Shown here in pieces: positions 50,766 to 59,411 of a DNA stretch of 64,000 bases. This stretch comes from Rhizobium bangladeshense (lineage in GTDB: Bacteria > Pseudomonadota > Alphaproteobacteria > Rhizobiales > Rhizobiaceae). How positions within the stretch are numbered: the first letter of the stretch is position 1; the number at the start of each line of letters is the position of its first letter. The position numbers and the translations under genes were made by a program. The notes under the pieces were generated by a model. The model made no database searches. It worked only from the letters and a program-made list of their open reading frames with translations, and was not told the origin of the DNA. Location of the stretch: the NCBI RefSeq assembly GCF_001662075.1, contig NZ_LYPL01000002.1:1-64000 (forward strand), in the 5' to 3' direction.

Positions 50766-51470
50766 CTACTCCGCGGCAAGCATTGCTGCGATTTGCGGCA
50801 TGACATGCGGCCGATCGCGGCCCGTCACTGCAACCGGCAGCGGCTCTCCCTCCTGCGGCACCGTGAAGGTCGCTTTCGCCCCGTCATAGACCTGGACTTC
50901 GCCTGTCTCGATGTCGAAGAACCAGCCATGAAGGGTGATCTCGCTGGTGGCGAGTTTTGCGGCCACGGAAGGATGCGTCTTCAGGTGATCGAGCTGAACG
51001 ACGACGTTTTCCATCGCCACGGCGCGCACGCGGTCACTCTCGGAAAGGTCGTCCGGATAGGCCCGGCAGACGATCGAATGGGCGGCGTGGCTGTGGCGCA
51101 GCCAGGCTGCGACATTGGGCATCGGCTCGAGCAGCTCCGGATGGCACAGGCCCTTCATGGCGCCGCAATCCGAATGGCCGCACACGACGATGTCGCTGAC
51201 GCCGAGCGCCAGGATCGCATATTCGATGGCGGAGGAGACGCCGCCGTTGAGGGTCGAGAAGGGCGGTACGATGTTGCCGGCATTGCGGCAGACGAAGAGA
51301 TCGCCGGGACCGGCCTGCGTGATGGTTTCCGGCATCACCCGGCTGTCGGCGCAGGATATCATCAAAGCCTGTGGTTGCTGGCCTTCCCTCGCCAGCTTGC
51401 GATAAAGCGCCGACTGGTTGGGAAAAACCGCGCCGCGAAAACTGGAGATACCTTTCAGGAGATCACCCAT
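50766..51470 (-). CDS. Beta-class carbonic anhydrase
   Basis: A 234-residue enzyme that interconverts CO2 and bicarbonate. The zinc ligands are Cys40 (in SCADSR), His99 and Cys102 (in GHSDCG); Asp42 and Arg44 complete the catalytic dyad. ATG 51470 (MGDLLKGI) is preferred over the long upstream frame. It is the first gene of the two-gene operon with the SulP transporter. The 331 bases upstream hold no other gene. Confidence 0.95.
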   Translation of the reverse strand: MGDLLKGISSFRGAVFPNQSALYRKLAREGQQPQALMISCADSRVMPETITQAGPGDLFVCRNAGNIVPPFSTLNGGVSSAIEYAILALGVSDIVVCGHSDCGAMKGLCHPELLEPMPNVAAWLRHSHAAHSIVCRAYPDDLSESDRVRAVAMENVVVQLDHLKTHPSVAAKLATSEITLHGWFFDIETGEVQVYDGAKATFTVPQEGEPLPVAVTGRDRPHVMPQIAAMLAAE

Positions 51471-51801
51471 GTTCGGATCCTCTTTCTGGCCGGACGTCGG
51501 ACTGGGAGGAATGTCTCTCGTCCGGCGGGTTACAGAAGCGAGTTGTTCGCAGGTGCGAAAAGAACAGCAAAAAGTGTGCGGTGCAACCAGCCGATGCGAG
51601 CTCGCGATCAACAACACGTGAGGAGGGTGCCGAGGTCCGACGAGGGCTGGCCATTCTTTCGGCTGGAACGCAAGGTCAGCAATGCATCATCATGTCGGCC
51701 ACAGTGGTGATCTTTGCCTTCGCCCGGAAGCCGACAGTCGGGTGATCACCTCGAGTGCATAGTGGCGCCACAGCCGGCCATTCCCGCAAGTTCTGTTTGC
51801 C
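51471..51801. other. Intergenic region between carbonic anhydrase and methyltransferase
   Basis: Nothing was recognised apart from the expected carbonic anhydrase promoter region at its left end and the 3' end of the methyltransferase at its right. No hairpin with a T-run is visible. Confidence 0.45.
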
Positions 51802-52428
51802 TCAGGCCCGACTCGCCCGAACGCTCAGCCACCGATCATGGGGCCTTCCGACGTAGCGACGTATATCGCTGACGATCCAGCCGGCGTCTGTGAGTGCCGA
51901 CCGCAGGGCAGGCTCGCGCCAGTAGGTCTCGACGTAGCGCCGAGGCGCTGCAGCACTGCCGTGTGTGGATAGATCCTCGCCGTCGCCCTCCCGAACCGAG
52001 ACGTGCAGTCGGCCACCGGTCCGGGTCACCTCGGCAAGCCGTCCAAGCACCGTGCCGAAATCCCCGCGCGCGACATGAATCAGGCAGGCACAGGCCCAGA
52101 TCCCGTCGTACGGCATGCCGGGACGCTGTGGATCGGCCAGGTCATCGGTCAGCGGGTCCAGCAGGTCGGCCTCAAAGCCACTTTCGCGCAGCAGTTCGAC
52201 GAAACCCTTGGAAATGTCGGTGCGCCGGACGCTGATTCCCCACTTCTCAAGCTCCAGTGCGTCTCGCCCGCCGCCGCTTCCGATCTCCAGCACCCTGCTC
52301 GAGCCGGGGAGCTCGGTCACGAACGCATCGATCTCGGTCGCGACCCATTCGGGCATCACCGCGGCCTCGGCAGCGTACTCCGCCGCGGCCGCATCATAGG
52401 ACCGTACGGTATCCAGGTCGGTGCTCAT
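51802..52428 (-). CDS. SAM-dependent methyltransferase
   Basis: A 208-residue class I methyltransferase. Motif I is [11 protein letters not shown] at residues 46-56. Further along are an acidic strand ([13 protein letters not shown]), [13 protein letters not shown] and [15 protein letters not shown]. The acceptor is unknown. It resembles tellurite-resistance/UbiE-type methyltransferases. It stands alone on its strand. Confidence 0.85.
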   Translation of the reverse strand: MSTDLDTVRSYDAAAAEYAAEAAVMPEWVATEIDAFVTELPGSSRVLEIGSGGGRDALELEKWGISVRRTDISKGFVELLRESGFEADLLDPLTDDLADPQRPGMPYDGIWACACLIHVARGDFGTVLGRLAEVTRTGGRLHVSVREGDGEDLSTHGSAAAPRRYVETYWREPALRSALTDAGWIVSDIRRYVGRPHDRWLSVRASRA

Positions 52429-52750
52429 CCCAGCGCTCCTCCTTCAAGAGGCCCAATCAGCGAGAGGCCCATCAGCCCGTTGCGCCCTTCACACTTCGGC
52501 AGTCGGTGACATCGCGGGCGATCTACTCCCCAGCTTTAGCAGAAATGAGGTCAGAAACACCACCGACCGACTGCAAATGCTGCCGGGCGGCAATGCTCCA
52601 ATTGCGATCATGGCCGGCGGCGCTGTAGAGTTCGCGTCCATGAGCCAAGCTTCCTCGCGCCCGCGCCGCAGGAGGGTTGTCGGCCGTCGGCTGGGGTTTT
52701 GTCGCCCAGCCATCTCAGCCGGGAAGTACCTGCAACATTCAGGAGGACGC
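52429..52750. other. Intergenic region upstream of DUF2200 gene
   Basis: No gene is supported. A strong AGGAGG site at 52741-52746 belongs to the DUF2200 gene. The methyltransferase and DUF2200 genes are divergent, so both promoters lie here. Confidence 0.45.
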
Positions 52751-53101
52751 ATGACGAAGCATCGCATCTATTCGGTCAGCGTCGCGAGCGTCTATCCCCA
52801 CTATATTGCCAAGGCGGAGAAGAAGGGACGCACGAAGGCGGAAGTCGACGAAATCATCTCTTGGTTGACGGGCGATAGCCGAGAGGCTCTCGACGATCAG
52901 TTGGCGCGGAACACCAATTTCGCGGACTTCTTTGCGCAAGCCCCTCAGATGAACCCCTCCCGATCGCAGATCACAGGCGTGATCTGCGGCGTCCGCGTAG
53001 AAGAGATCCAGGAAACGACCATGCGGGAAATCCGCTACCTGGACAAACTGATCGACGAACTCGCCAAGGGCAGGGCGATGGAAAAAATCCTGCGAAAATA
53101 G
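52751..53101 (+). CDS. DUF2200-family protein
   Basis: A 116-residue basic cytosolic protein of the DUF2200 type ([20 protein letters not shown] at the start, [12 protein letters not shown], and a late [20 protein letters not shown]). The family is conserved in many bacteria and its role is unknown. The AGGAGG site 5 nt upstream makes the start clear. Confidence 0.85.
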   Translation: MTKHRIYSVSVASVYPHYIAKAEKKGRTKAEVDEIISWLTGDSREALDDQLARNTNFADFFAQAPQMNPSRSQITGVICGVRVEEIQETTMREIRYLDKLIDELAKGRAMEKILRK

Positions 53102-53103
53102 AA

Positions 53104-53170
53104 GCCTAGGTTTGCTCCCGCTCGACGGCTCGAATCGATGCCCGAGACGAACGGAACACCTTCGCCCAGC
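53104..53170 (-). pseudogene. Fragment of an SNase-like nuclease gene
   Basis: On the minus strand this short stretch reads LGEGVPFVSGID, the same as residues of the nuclease encoded at 54732-55106, then diverges. Nothing else of the gene remains. It indicates that the cassette region was copied or rearranged. Confidence 0.55.
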
Positions 53171-53229
53171 TGGATGAGCGACGGGGCCGTGGCATGGGTT
53201 CGCATTGGCTGAAAATCAACTGAGTGGGG

Positions 53230-53257
53230 AAAAAAGCCCCGCCAAAGGGGGCGGGGC
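53230..53257 (-). terminator. Rho-independent terminator on the minus strand
   Basis: GCCCCGCC / GGCGGGGC forms an 8-bp stem with a 6-nt loop. On the minus strand it is followed by six T. It would stop leftward RNA coming from the SRAP copy 3 side. Confidence 0.8.
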
Positions 53258-53309
53258 AATTGAGTTTTAGCGTATTCCGGAGCCGCGAACCGAGGGTACA
53301 CGGTACATA

Positions 53310-53357
53310 GAAGGATGACATACTTCTAAAAATGGTCAATTCACCTAAACTTATTAA
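53310..53357 (-). repeat. Vestige of a fourth SRAP cassette 3' flank
   Basis: Read on the minus strand this segment (AATTGACCATTTTTAG, then ATGTCATCCTTC) matches the sequence just after SRAP copy 1 (AATTGACGATTTTCCG, then ATGTCATCC, 41468-41515) and after copy 3 (53586-53622). No SRAP coding sequence remains next to it. Confidence 0.5.
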
Positions 53358-53492
53358 ATTCAACTGATGGTAGTATTTACTCTTACTCCGTTTTTGAAAG
53401 TGGGATGTGATCGCACTGGAATGAACACTCGTGCTATTCCGTCCGAGCCACGCCTTCGCGAAACCTTGCCGCCATCTGGAGGTCTGGACAGC

Positions 53493-53520
53493 AAAATGCC
53501 CCGCCAGGGCGGGGCATTTT
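53493..53520. terminator. Hairpin terminator after SRAP copy 3
   Basis: AAAATGCCCCGCC / GGCGGGGCATTTT forms a 13-bp stem with a very short loop and T at both ends. Same type as the hairpin behind SRAP copy 1, including the adjacent TTTTGCTGT motif. Confidence 0.85.
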
Positions 53521-53628
53521 GTATAAGCTGATACCGCCTTATCAGCGATGTTGCCGCTATTAGGGGAGCGGCCGGTTATAAGAGTTGCATATTTCGGAAA
53601 ATCGTCAATTTGCCTAACTTTGCTAATC

Positions 53629-54339
53629 CTACTGCGCAACCCGTTTTGCGTTGAGATCGACTCGACTTAGATTCTCCGGTCCGCCGTTTCTGAAATTGCT
53701 TACGCGGCGCGAAATCGGCGACGTCGTCAACGTCGAGGCGCCGAACGGCTTCATGAGATCGCGTGGATCTCGATCTGACGACAGCCAACGGTCGTAATCC
53801 TCGGGGCGAAGAACGACCGGCATGCGATTGTGGATTGCGGAGATCATCGCGTTTGAGGGGCAGGTGACGACAGCGAATGTCCGGATTTCGATGCCGGCCG
53901 GGTGGTGCCAAACTTCCCAAATGCCGGCGAGAGCAAACATCGATCGGTCCTTCATGGCGACAGCGTAAGGTTGCTTCTTGTCAGACCCGTCCGCCCATTC
54001 GAAGAAGCCGCTCACCGGAATCAGGCAGCGGCGCGTCCGGTAAGCGTCCTGGAACAGCTCATTCGAGGCAATCTCTTCACGACGCGCGTGGACCGGCGCT
54101 TGGCGACGCGGTTGGCTCATCCATGACGGAATAAGGCCCCAGCGAGCGACGGCGAACGCGGGCCGTGGCCGGAGCCGCTGCCGTGCCACGTCCTGAATGA
54201 TGACGTGGTAAACCTCGGTGGGGGCTCCATTGTATCGAGGGAGACGGTCGCCCAAATCGTAGACGTCGCCTCTATCAGCGAAAGCGAAATTTCTCGCCAT
54301 CTCGTCAAACGATTGATCAATGTAAATACGGCGGCACAT
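53629..54339 (-). CDS. SRAP-domain (YedK/HMCES-type) DNA-protein crosslink protein, copy 3
   Basis: A 236-residue SRAP protein. It starts at 54339 so that catalytic Cys is residue 2 (MCRRIYID). The other active-site parts are intact: RYNGAP, VSGFFEW and IHNRMPVVL. It is related to but clearly diverged from copy 1. The small protein copy 3 ends 92 nt upstream on the same strand. It would protect single-stranded abasic sites by forming a covalent thiazolidine link. Confidence 0.92.
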   Translation of the reverse strand: MCRRIYIDQSFDEMARNFAFADRGDVYDLGDRLPRYNGAPTEVYHVIIQDVARQRLRPRPAFAVARWGLIPSWMSQPRRQAPVHARREEIASNELFQDAYRTRRCLIPVSGFFEWADGSDKKQPYAVAMKDRSMFALAGIWEVWHHPAGIEIRTFAVVTCPSNAMISAIHNRMPVVLRPEDYDRWLSSDRDPRDLMKPFGASTLTTSPISRRVSNFRNGGPENLSRVDLNAKRVAQ

Positions 54340-54431
54340 GCACAACTCCGATGCGTTACCAGACATTTCGATATGTGGCATCGATGAATCACGTCAACAT
54401 CAAGTAGCGCGCCGTATTGCCCCCCCACTTT

Positions 54432-54641
54432 TCACAAAATGTTTCCGATAAACAGCCGTACCAGAGCATCCTCGTCTTTCACTCCATGCTGAAACGACTG
54501 GATAATTCGGCCGGCTAGTTCCTCACGATCAGGGTCGGTCTTGAGCTGTCGCAAAGAACTTACGTGATTGTAAACCCTCTGACACAGTGCCACCTCAGAG
54601 TCGTCCAACACGTTCTGTTCTGTTTCTAATGGGAACATCAT
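54432..54641 (-). CDS. SRAP-associated small protein, copy 3
   Basis: A 69-residue paralogue of the proteins at 40468 and 44218. The conserved core is SEVALCQRVYNHVSS and ELAGRIIQSFQHGVKDEDAL. The start is ATG 54641 or 54638 behind the shared GAGGGCG. It lies 92 nt upstream of SRAP copy 3 on the same strand, the same order as copy 1. Confidence 0.7.
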   Translation of the reverse strand: MMFPLETEQNVLDDSEVALCQRVYNHVSSLRQLKTDPDREELAGRIIQSFQHGVKDEDALVRLFIGNIL

Positions 54642-54731
54642 CGCCCTCACTTCCCGGCATGGAGATGGTAGAGGAGATTGGCACGCCTCTCATAACACAT
54701 CGTCGTGAACCCCAGCTGAACGGTCCTCGGT

Positions 54732-55106
54732 TCAATCACACCAATCAATCGGCTGCTTCGGGCTCCATGTCCTGGCAAGGCCCTCACGCAGCAGCTTCTT
54801 GCCGATTACTTCACCGTTCGTTCGGTAGATGTTGACGAGCGGCCGGTGCGTGGGTGTCTTGTCCACCGAGCCGCTGAACACGACTCGCAATCCCTTTTCG
54901 GCCAGAAGCTCTTTCAATCGTCCCTTGGCGATCAACGCGAGTTTCCGTTCTTTCAAGCACTTCGCGTGCGATCCAATCTCCGGAGTGTCGATGCCTGAGA
55001 CGAACGGGACGCCTTCCCCCAACAGCCGCATATTCTGCCCGTCGCATTTCACCGTATCGCCGTCGACGACGGTCAGCGAGGCGCAAAGGATCAATCCTGC
55101 GATCAT
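54732..55106 (-). CDS. SNase-like (thermonuclease-fold) nuclease
   Basis: A 124-residue OB-fold nuclease of the staphylococcal-nuclease type. It has VVDGDTVKC, the Arg in NMRLLG, GIDTPEIG and GEVIGKKLLREGLA. Compared with the family there is an insertion of about six residues (GEGVPFVS) between the Arg and the IDTPE motif. The N-terminal segment is hydrophobic but short, so export is uncertain. Start 55106. It is upstream of the SRAP cassette on the same strand, with 90 nt between. Confidence 0.8.
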   Translation of the reverse strand: MIAGLILCASLTVVDGDTVKCDGQNMRLLGEGVPFVSGIDTPEIGSHAKCLKERKLALIAKGRLKELLAEKGLRVVFSGSVDKTPTHRPLVNIYRTNGEVIGKKLLREGLARTWSPKQPIDWCD

Positions 55107-55260
55107 CAATAGCAGGTGGTCCTAACCTGACGGACTGGGCCACCAACCCAAGTGCTTTGCCGGGTCGACGTGCAGGTCGTCGGCGTATACGTGGGCTGCT
55201 GTCGCTGCATTCCTTGATTGTAACCCTGTCCGCCGGCAATAAGCGCGTCCCCCATCGCTC

Positions 55261-55664
55261 AGCACCTATCGCAGCGGTCGCGGCGGCGACTGGCTGAGAT
55301 CAAATGCATCCAGAGCGACGGCTTCGCGATCGTCGGTTATCAGCGCTCCAACGCGGCGTTCGGGAATATCGGCGCCCTGCTGCTTGCGGCGCGAAAGGAC
55401 GGTCAGCTCGTCTATGTCGGATCGGTCGGAACTGGCTTCAAGGCAAGCGAGGCGCTGGAGCTCCGCGCGGCGATGGACAAGCGCAAGGTGTCAGCACCTG
55501 CAGTGAGGTATACCGGCCAGCGCAAGAACCTGATCTGGATCAAGCCGTCACTCGTCGCCGAGATCGAATATCGTGACTGGACGCATGACCGGAAGCTGCG
55601 GCATGCGTCATATAAGGGGTTGCGAGACACGACAGAGGAGATGGCGGTTTGTGAGATCGAATAG
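55261..55664 (+). pseudogene. Decayed C-terminal part of a LigD-type ATP-dependent DNA ligase (second copy)
   Basis: TYRSGRGGDWL is read in one frame at 55265-55297. A single-base loss shifts the reading, then KCIQSDGFAIVGYQRSNAAFG, LLLAARKDGQLVYVGSVGTG and SLVAEIEYRDWTHDRKLRHA continue in the next frame to a stop at 55664. This is the junction of catalytic domain motif V-VI and OB fold of LigD-type ligases. The main catalytic part is absent. The intact enzyme seals ends in non-homologous end joining. Confidence 0.78.
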
Positions 55665-55762
55665 AAGACGAATACTATTGTTGGTGACTTGCGGCGTGTG
55701 GACGTTGTCACAGCAATGGTAATTAAGTAGACTTAGTTGGAAGCCGATATCTAGGGCCATTA

Positions 55763-56707
55763 GTGATGTTTTACTGTCTTAATAAATCCCCTGACGGGGA
55801 GACTTCAGTTTTTATAAACAGGACGATGGTCCAACGCTACACGACGCCAGCAGAGCCGCCAGTTTTAACGATGAGGGAGCCCAAGTCAGACCCTTCCGTG
55901 TTCTGTGGACCAAAGCTGAAATTCGCCCGTGCGATGAAGCATATCCGGGAGGTCGAATTCTTAATCGCTTCGAGGAACGCTGAAGATTACTACGGTTTGA
56001 CCAAAGAAATGGACCCAGAAACTGGCGATAACGTCTACCGCGTAGTCATTAAAAAACCTGAGAGGCCCGATGAATACAGTTCAATCATTGGCGACGCCGT
56101 TCACAATCTTCGGTGCGTTCTAGATTATCTCGTGTGCGACCTCATTCGATCCAATGGCAATGAACCAGGTGGAAACAGCGGCCTTCCGATCGACAAGCGC
56201 CCTTATCGCTACAAGCCCGGACGCGTGCCGAAAATATCCGGCGTGAGCCCAAAAGCCGAAAGGATCCTTCTTCGTCTTAAGGCCGGGCCCCAGATAAATA
56301 GAGCGCTTTATGCTTTGCATATGCTGGACATCATGGACAAGCACAATACGATTGTGACGACAGCCGCTGCGACAGTGGATATCACTGCAAAAGTCGGCAT
56401 TCCCGGTTTTTTTAAAGGCGCCGATGGCAACATACGTGTGCTCGGCCCTGGCCCCGGCGGCGTTCCGTTTATGGTAGATGCCGGAATACCCGCTCAATAC
56501 CGAAGTGTTTTCCCGCTTGCAAATAACATGGAGATCTACAGATCTCCAGCTGGCTTTCTTGAAGAAATTTCAGTCGACGTAGATGTGGTGTTCGGTCGCG
56601 GCGAGCTAACGACAGGTGCGGAAGGGCTGCCAGTAGTAACAATTCTTCTGGAGCTTGCATCTTTGGTTGAGCGTACCATCGAGCTGCTTGAAAGGCGCGC
56701 TATATGA
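55763..56707 (+). CDS. Conserved hypothetical protein, 314 residues
   Basis: A soluble 314-residue protein. Its middle includes a segment EYSSIIGDAVHNLRCVLDYLVCDLI, seen in a widespread uncharacterised family, and LHMLDIMDKHN. No catalytic motif is assigned. Its base composition is lower in GC than the neighbours, and it sits 275 nt from a tRNA fragment at 56982, so it was probably brought in with an integrated element. The first 20 residues may belong to an upstream start; ATG 55763 or 55766 are equal choices. Confidence 0.65.
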   Translation: MMFYCLNKSPDGETSVFINRTMVQRYTTPAEPPVLTMREPKSDPSVFCGPKLKFARAMKHIREVEFLIASRNAEDYYGLTKEMDPETGDNVYRVVIKKPERPDEYSSIIGDAVHNLRCVLDYLVCDLIRSNGNEPGGNSGLPIDKRPYRYKPGRVPKISGVSPKAERILLRLKAGPQINRALYALHMLDIMDKHNTIVTTAAATVDITAKVGIPGFFKGADGNIRVLGPGPGGVPFMVDAGIPAQYRSVFPLANNMEIYRSPAGFLEEISVDVDVVFGRGELTTGAEGLPVVTILLELASLVERTIELLERRAI

Positions 56708-57256
56708 TGCGACGGCTTCGGCCAAAGTGTGTCAGCTGCCCGCCCGAAGCCGAGTGGGTTTCGCATCACGCTGTCCCATCCACATCGCCATCCTGCACCG
56801 GCAGATAGGTGTTCTTCTCCATCCACTCCCGGACGATATACCTGCTCAGACTGATAGCTGTAATTAACCCCTAAGAACGGTTTCCAATTCACCTTACGTT
56901 CCGGTGTTTTCACGGGTGGCGGAAGCTTGCCATTGGAAACGACTTTCCTTGTTTGTCAGGCTATGCACGGTTTCCTTGATTACTCTTAATCCGCGGGTCG
57001 TAGGTTCGAGCCCTAAGTCACCCACCAGGAGCCTCTTGATATCATTGCGTAATTCGCGAATGTGACGTGGGCTTTTTGTTGTCTGGTATCCAACAATTTG
57101 CAAACGGTTTCCAGCTCGCGGCGCGGAAGGGGATAATCTGATCAATGTCGGGGGAGTTGGAACCGGTTTTAACGAACGGTCCGACCTCTTACAATTTGTT
57201 GACTGACCCGTATTTGAGCAATAACTTATGAACCCGGTCATTGGGCTTGTCCTCAC
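56708..57256. other. Non-coding stretch holding a tRNA fragment
   Basis: Apart from the tRNA-Lys-like fragment (56982-57027) nothing is recognised. The cyclase promoter must be in the last 200 bases. Confidence 0.5.
56982..57027 (+). other. 3' fragment of a tRNA-Lys(CTT)-like gene (probable integration scar)
   Basis: The 46 nt run from the anticodon loop (CTCTTAA) through the variable region, TTCGAGC T-loop and GTCACCC acceptor strand to CCA. The 5' half is missing: the sequence before the loop cannot pair with the anticodon 3' strand. One T-stem pair is also broken. A tRNA cut at the anticodon loop is the classic attachment site left by tyrosine-recombinase elements. No integrase is in the window. 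Confidence 0.7.
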
Positions 57257-58963
57257 ATGACGGATCGATTTCTTCAGCGTCGCCTTGCTGCCATCGTCGT
57301 TGCCGATGTGGTGGGATATTCACGCCTGATGGAGGCTGATGAAGTCGCAACGCTTGATAACCTCAGGGAACTCCGTTCTGGCGTCATCGAGCCGGCTGTG
57401 ATGCGCCATAACGGTCGCATCTTCAAGGTCATGGGCGACGGATTCCTGATCGAATTCGGTAGCGCGGTGGACGCGGTCGCTGCAGCGTTGGAAATGCAAC
57501 AGACCACCACTGCTATCGAGGCTTCCGGAAACCGGCGCCTGCTTTTGCGTATAGGCGTCAATCTGGGAGATGTCATTGACGATGGTTCAGACATCCTCGG
57601 CGACGGCGTCAATGTCGCGGCGCGCTTGGAGACGCAGGCCGCACCGGGAGGTATCTGCATTTCAGGCAGCGTTCACGGCGAGATCGTCGGCAAGATTGGC
57701 GACCGGTTCTTCGACGCAGGCGAACGCTACCTGAAGAACCTGACTCGCCCGGTTCACGTGTGGCATTGGCCGGATGCGCTGCAGAGCATATTGCCGCTGC
57801 CCGACTGTCCCTCGGTCGCTGTCCTGCCGTTCACGAATATGAGTGGGGATGAAGCGGACGCGCCTTTCGTCGACGGCCTGACTGAAGACCTGATCACCGA
57901 CCTTTCCCGTACGGCTGGCCTGTTCGTCATCGCGCGCAATTCCGTGTACGGCTACAAGGGCAAGCCGGTCAACGTAAAGCTGGTCGCCCAGGAACTCGGC
58001 GTCCGCTACGTCCTGGAGGGGAGCGCCAGACGCGCAATGGGCCGTGTCCGCATCAACGCCCAACTGGTCGATACGCTTGACGGCGGGCACTTGTGGGCCG
58101 AGAGGTTCGACCGGACAGTGGAAGATGTTTTCGAATTGCAGGATGAAGTTAACGCCAAGATCGTTGAAGCCCTCGTCGGCCGGCTGACCATCCCGGCGCC
58201 GCGCAATCGGCCGAAGAACTTCGAGGCGTACGATCTGTGTGTGCGCGCCCGCCTCCTGACGGAAGAGTCGCCGCAAACAGAGCGTGAGGCCTATATGCTG
58301 CTCCAACGCGCGGTCAAGCTCGATCCATCATATGCCGAGGCGCTCGGTCTGCTCGCCTATAACCGTTGGCTTGCCTGGACTCATTTCGGCGAGCCCGAAG
58401 ATCCTAACCGTCGGATGGCGGTGACATCAGCGCAGAAAGCGGTAGCCTTGGATCCCAACGATGCCGGCTGCCGTTACGTTCTGGGTACCATTTTGGCTTA
58501 TGAGCGGCGATGGGAGGAATCGGATGCCGCCTTCGCCAAGGCCCTGGAGCTGGACCCCAACCACGCCGACACCTGGGCCGCCATGTCTGATATGTCCGTG
58601 CTGGACGGCAGGGTTGCCGACGGACTGGCGCAGATCGAAAAAGCCCTGCGGCTCAATCCCCATCCAACCTGCTGGTATCTTTGTCATCTTGGGCAGGCGC
58701 AGTATGCCGCGCGTGACTATGAGGCGGCAATCGCTACGCTCCGCAGGAAAGAAACCTATCGTACCAACTCACGCAAATTCCTGGCTGCTGCGCTTGCGCA
58801 GTTGGGCCACAGCGAGGAGGCGCGGCGAGAAGCAGAATTGTTTCTGATCTCCCACCCTCATTTCACCATCGCCCATTGGCTCAGCTCCCAGCCGCTGCGC
58901 GATGCAGCTGTACGAGACCACTTCGTCGACGGCTTCCGAAAGGCCGGCCTGCCGGAGACGTGA
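57257..58963 (+). CDS. Class III adenylate/guanylate cyclase with TPR repeats
   Basis: A 568-residue protein. The N-terminal 170 residues form a class III cyclase domain with metal-binding Asp17 (VADVVGYS) and Asp61 (KVMGDGFLIEF). The middle (about 190-300) is a TolB/CadC-like fold (SVAVLPFTNMSGDEAD). The C-terminal part holds TPR repeats. This architecture is highly expanded in rhizobia. It would make cAMP or cGMP in response to an unknown cue. ATG 57257 follows the tRNA scar by 230 nt. Confidence 0.9.
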   Translation: MTDRFLQRRLAAIVVADVVGYSRLMEADEVATLDNLRELRSGVIEPAVMRHNGRIFKVMGDGFLIEFGSAVDAVAAALEMQQTTTAIEASGNRRLLLRIGVNLGDVIDDGSDILGDGVNVAARLETQAAPGGICISGSVHGEIVGKIGDRFFDAGERYLKNLTRPVHVWHWPDALQSILPLPDCPSVAVLPFTNMSGDEADAPFVDGLTEDLITDLSRTAGLFVIARNSVYGYKGKPVNVKLVAQELGVRYVLEGSARRAMGRVRINAQLVDTLDGGHLWAERFDRTVEDVFELQDEVNAKIVEALVGRLTIPAPRNRPKNFEAYDLCVRARLLTEESPQTEREAYMLLQRAVKLDPSYAEALGLLAYNRWLAWTHFGEPEDPNRRMAVTSAQKAVALDPNDAGCRYVLGTILAYERRWEESDAAFAKALELDPNHADTWAAMSDMSVLDGRVADGLAQIEKALRLNPHPTCWYLCHLGQAQYAARDYEAAIATLRRKETYRTNSRKFLAAALAQLGHSEEARREAELFLISHPHFTIAHWLSSQPLRDAAVRDHFVDGFRKAGLPET

Positions 58964-59194
58964 CAGCGGATGAGGCCAATCCCGACGCGTTCGAGGACTT
59001 GATCAACGGACATGCGCTGCGCAAGAACGGCGGTCTGGATCGCAGTGCCCATCTTCTTCAGACGCGCCACAAAACGCGTCAACCAGCCCGGCGCAAAGAT
59101 GCCGTTGCCGGCCGAGAGCCCGTAGGTCGGTGGGCGAACGGGCTTTTTGCAGCGGATTGCCGTCACGGAACGGCGGCGCTTGAACGATTGCCGT

Positions 59195-59377
59195 CTATCC
59201 AGACGCTTTCGACGGGCGTCGCCGAAAGAGCTGATCCCAGATGTCGTACCCCGCAGGGACAATCCCGATCAGGAGTGCAGCGGCCAAATCGAACCGTGGA
59301 ACAAACGCCAGGATGACCGCGCAGAAGGCGACAAACGTCACGAATGCAAATATTGCAAAAAGCCGGCTTCTGTTCAT
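59195..59377 (-). CDS. Small two-helix membrane protein downstream of the TRAP genes
   Basis: A 60-residue protein with two hydrophobic helices (AIFAFVTFVAFCAVILAFV and FDLAAALLIGIVPAGYDIW) and a basic tail. AAAGGAAAG precedes ATG 59377. It follows the DctM-type gene by 34 nt on the same strand and probably shares its mRNA. Function unknown. Confidence 0.6.
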   Translation of the reverse strand: MNRSRLFAIFAFVTFVAFCAVILAFVPRFDLAAALLIGIVPAGYDIWDQLFRRRPSKASG

Positions 59378-59411
59378 CGGTCTTTCCTTTCGGAATGGGC
59401 CAGACACTGCG

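Noticed and set aside
58964..59194. Possible gene between the cyclase and the small membrane protein
   Set aside because: Frames on both strands are short or mirror frames; a minus-strand helical segment was noted but has no clear start.
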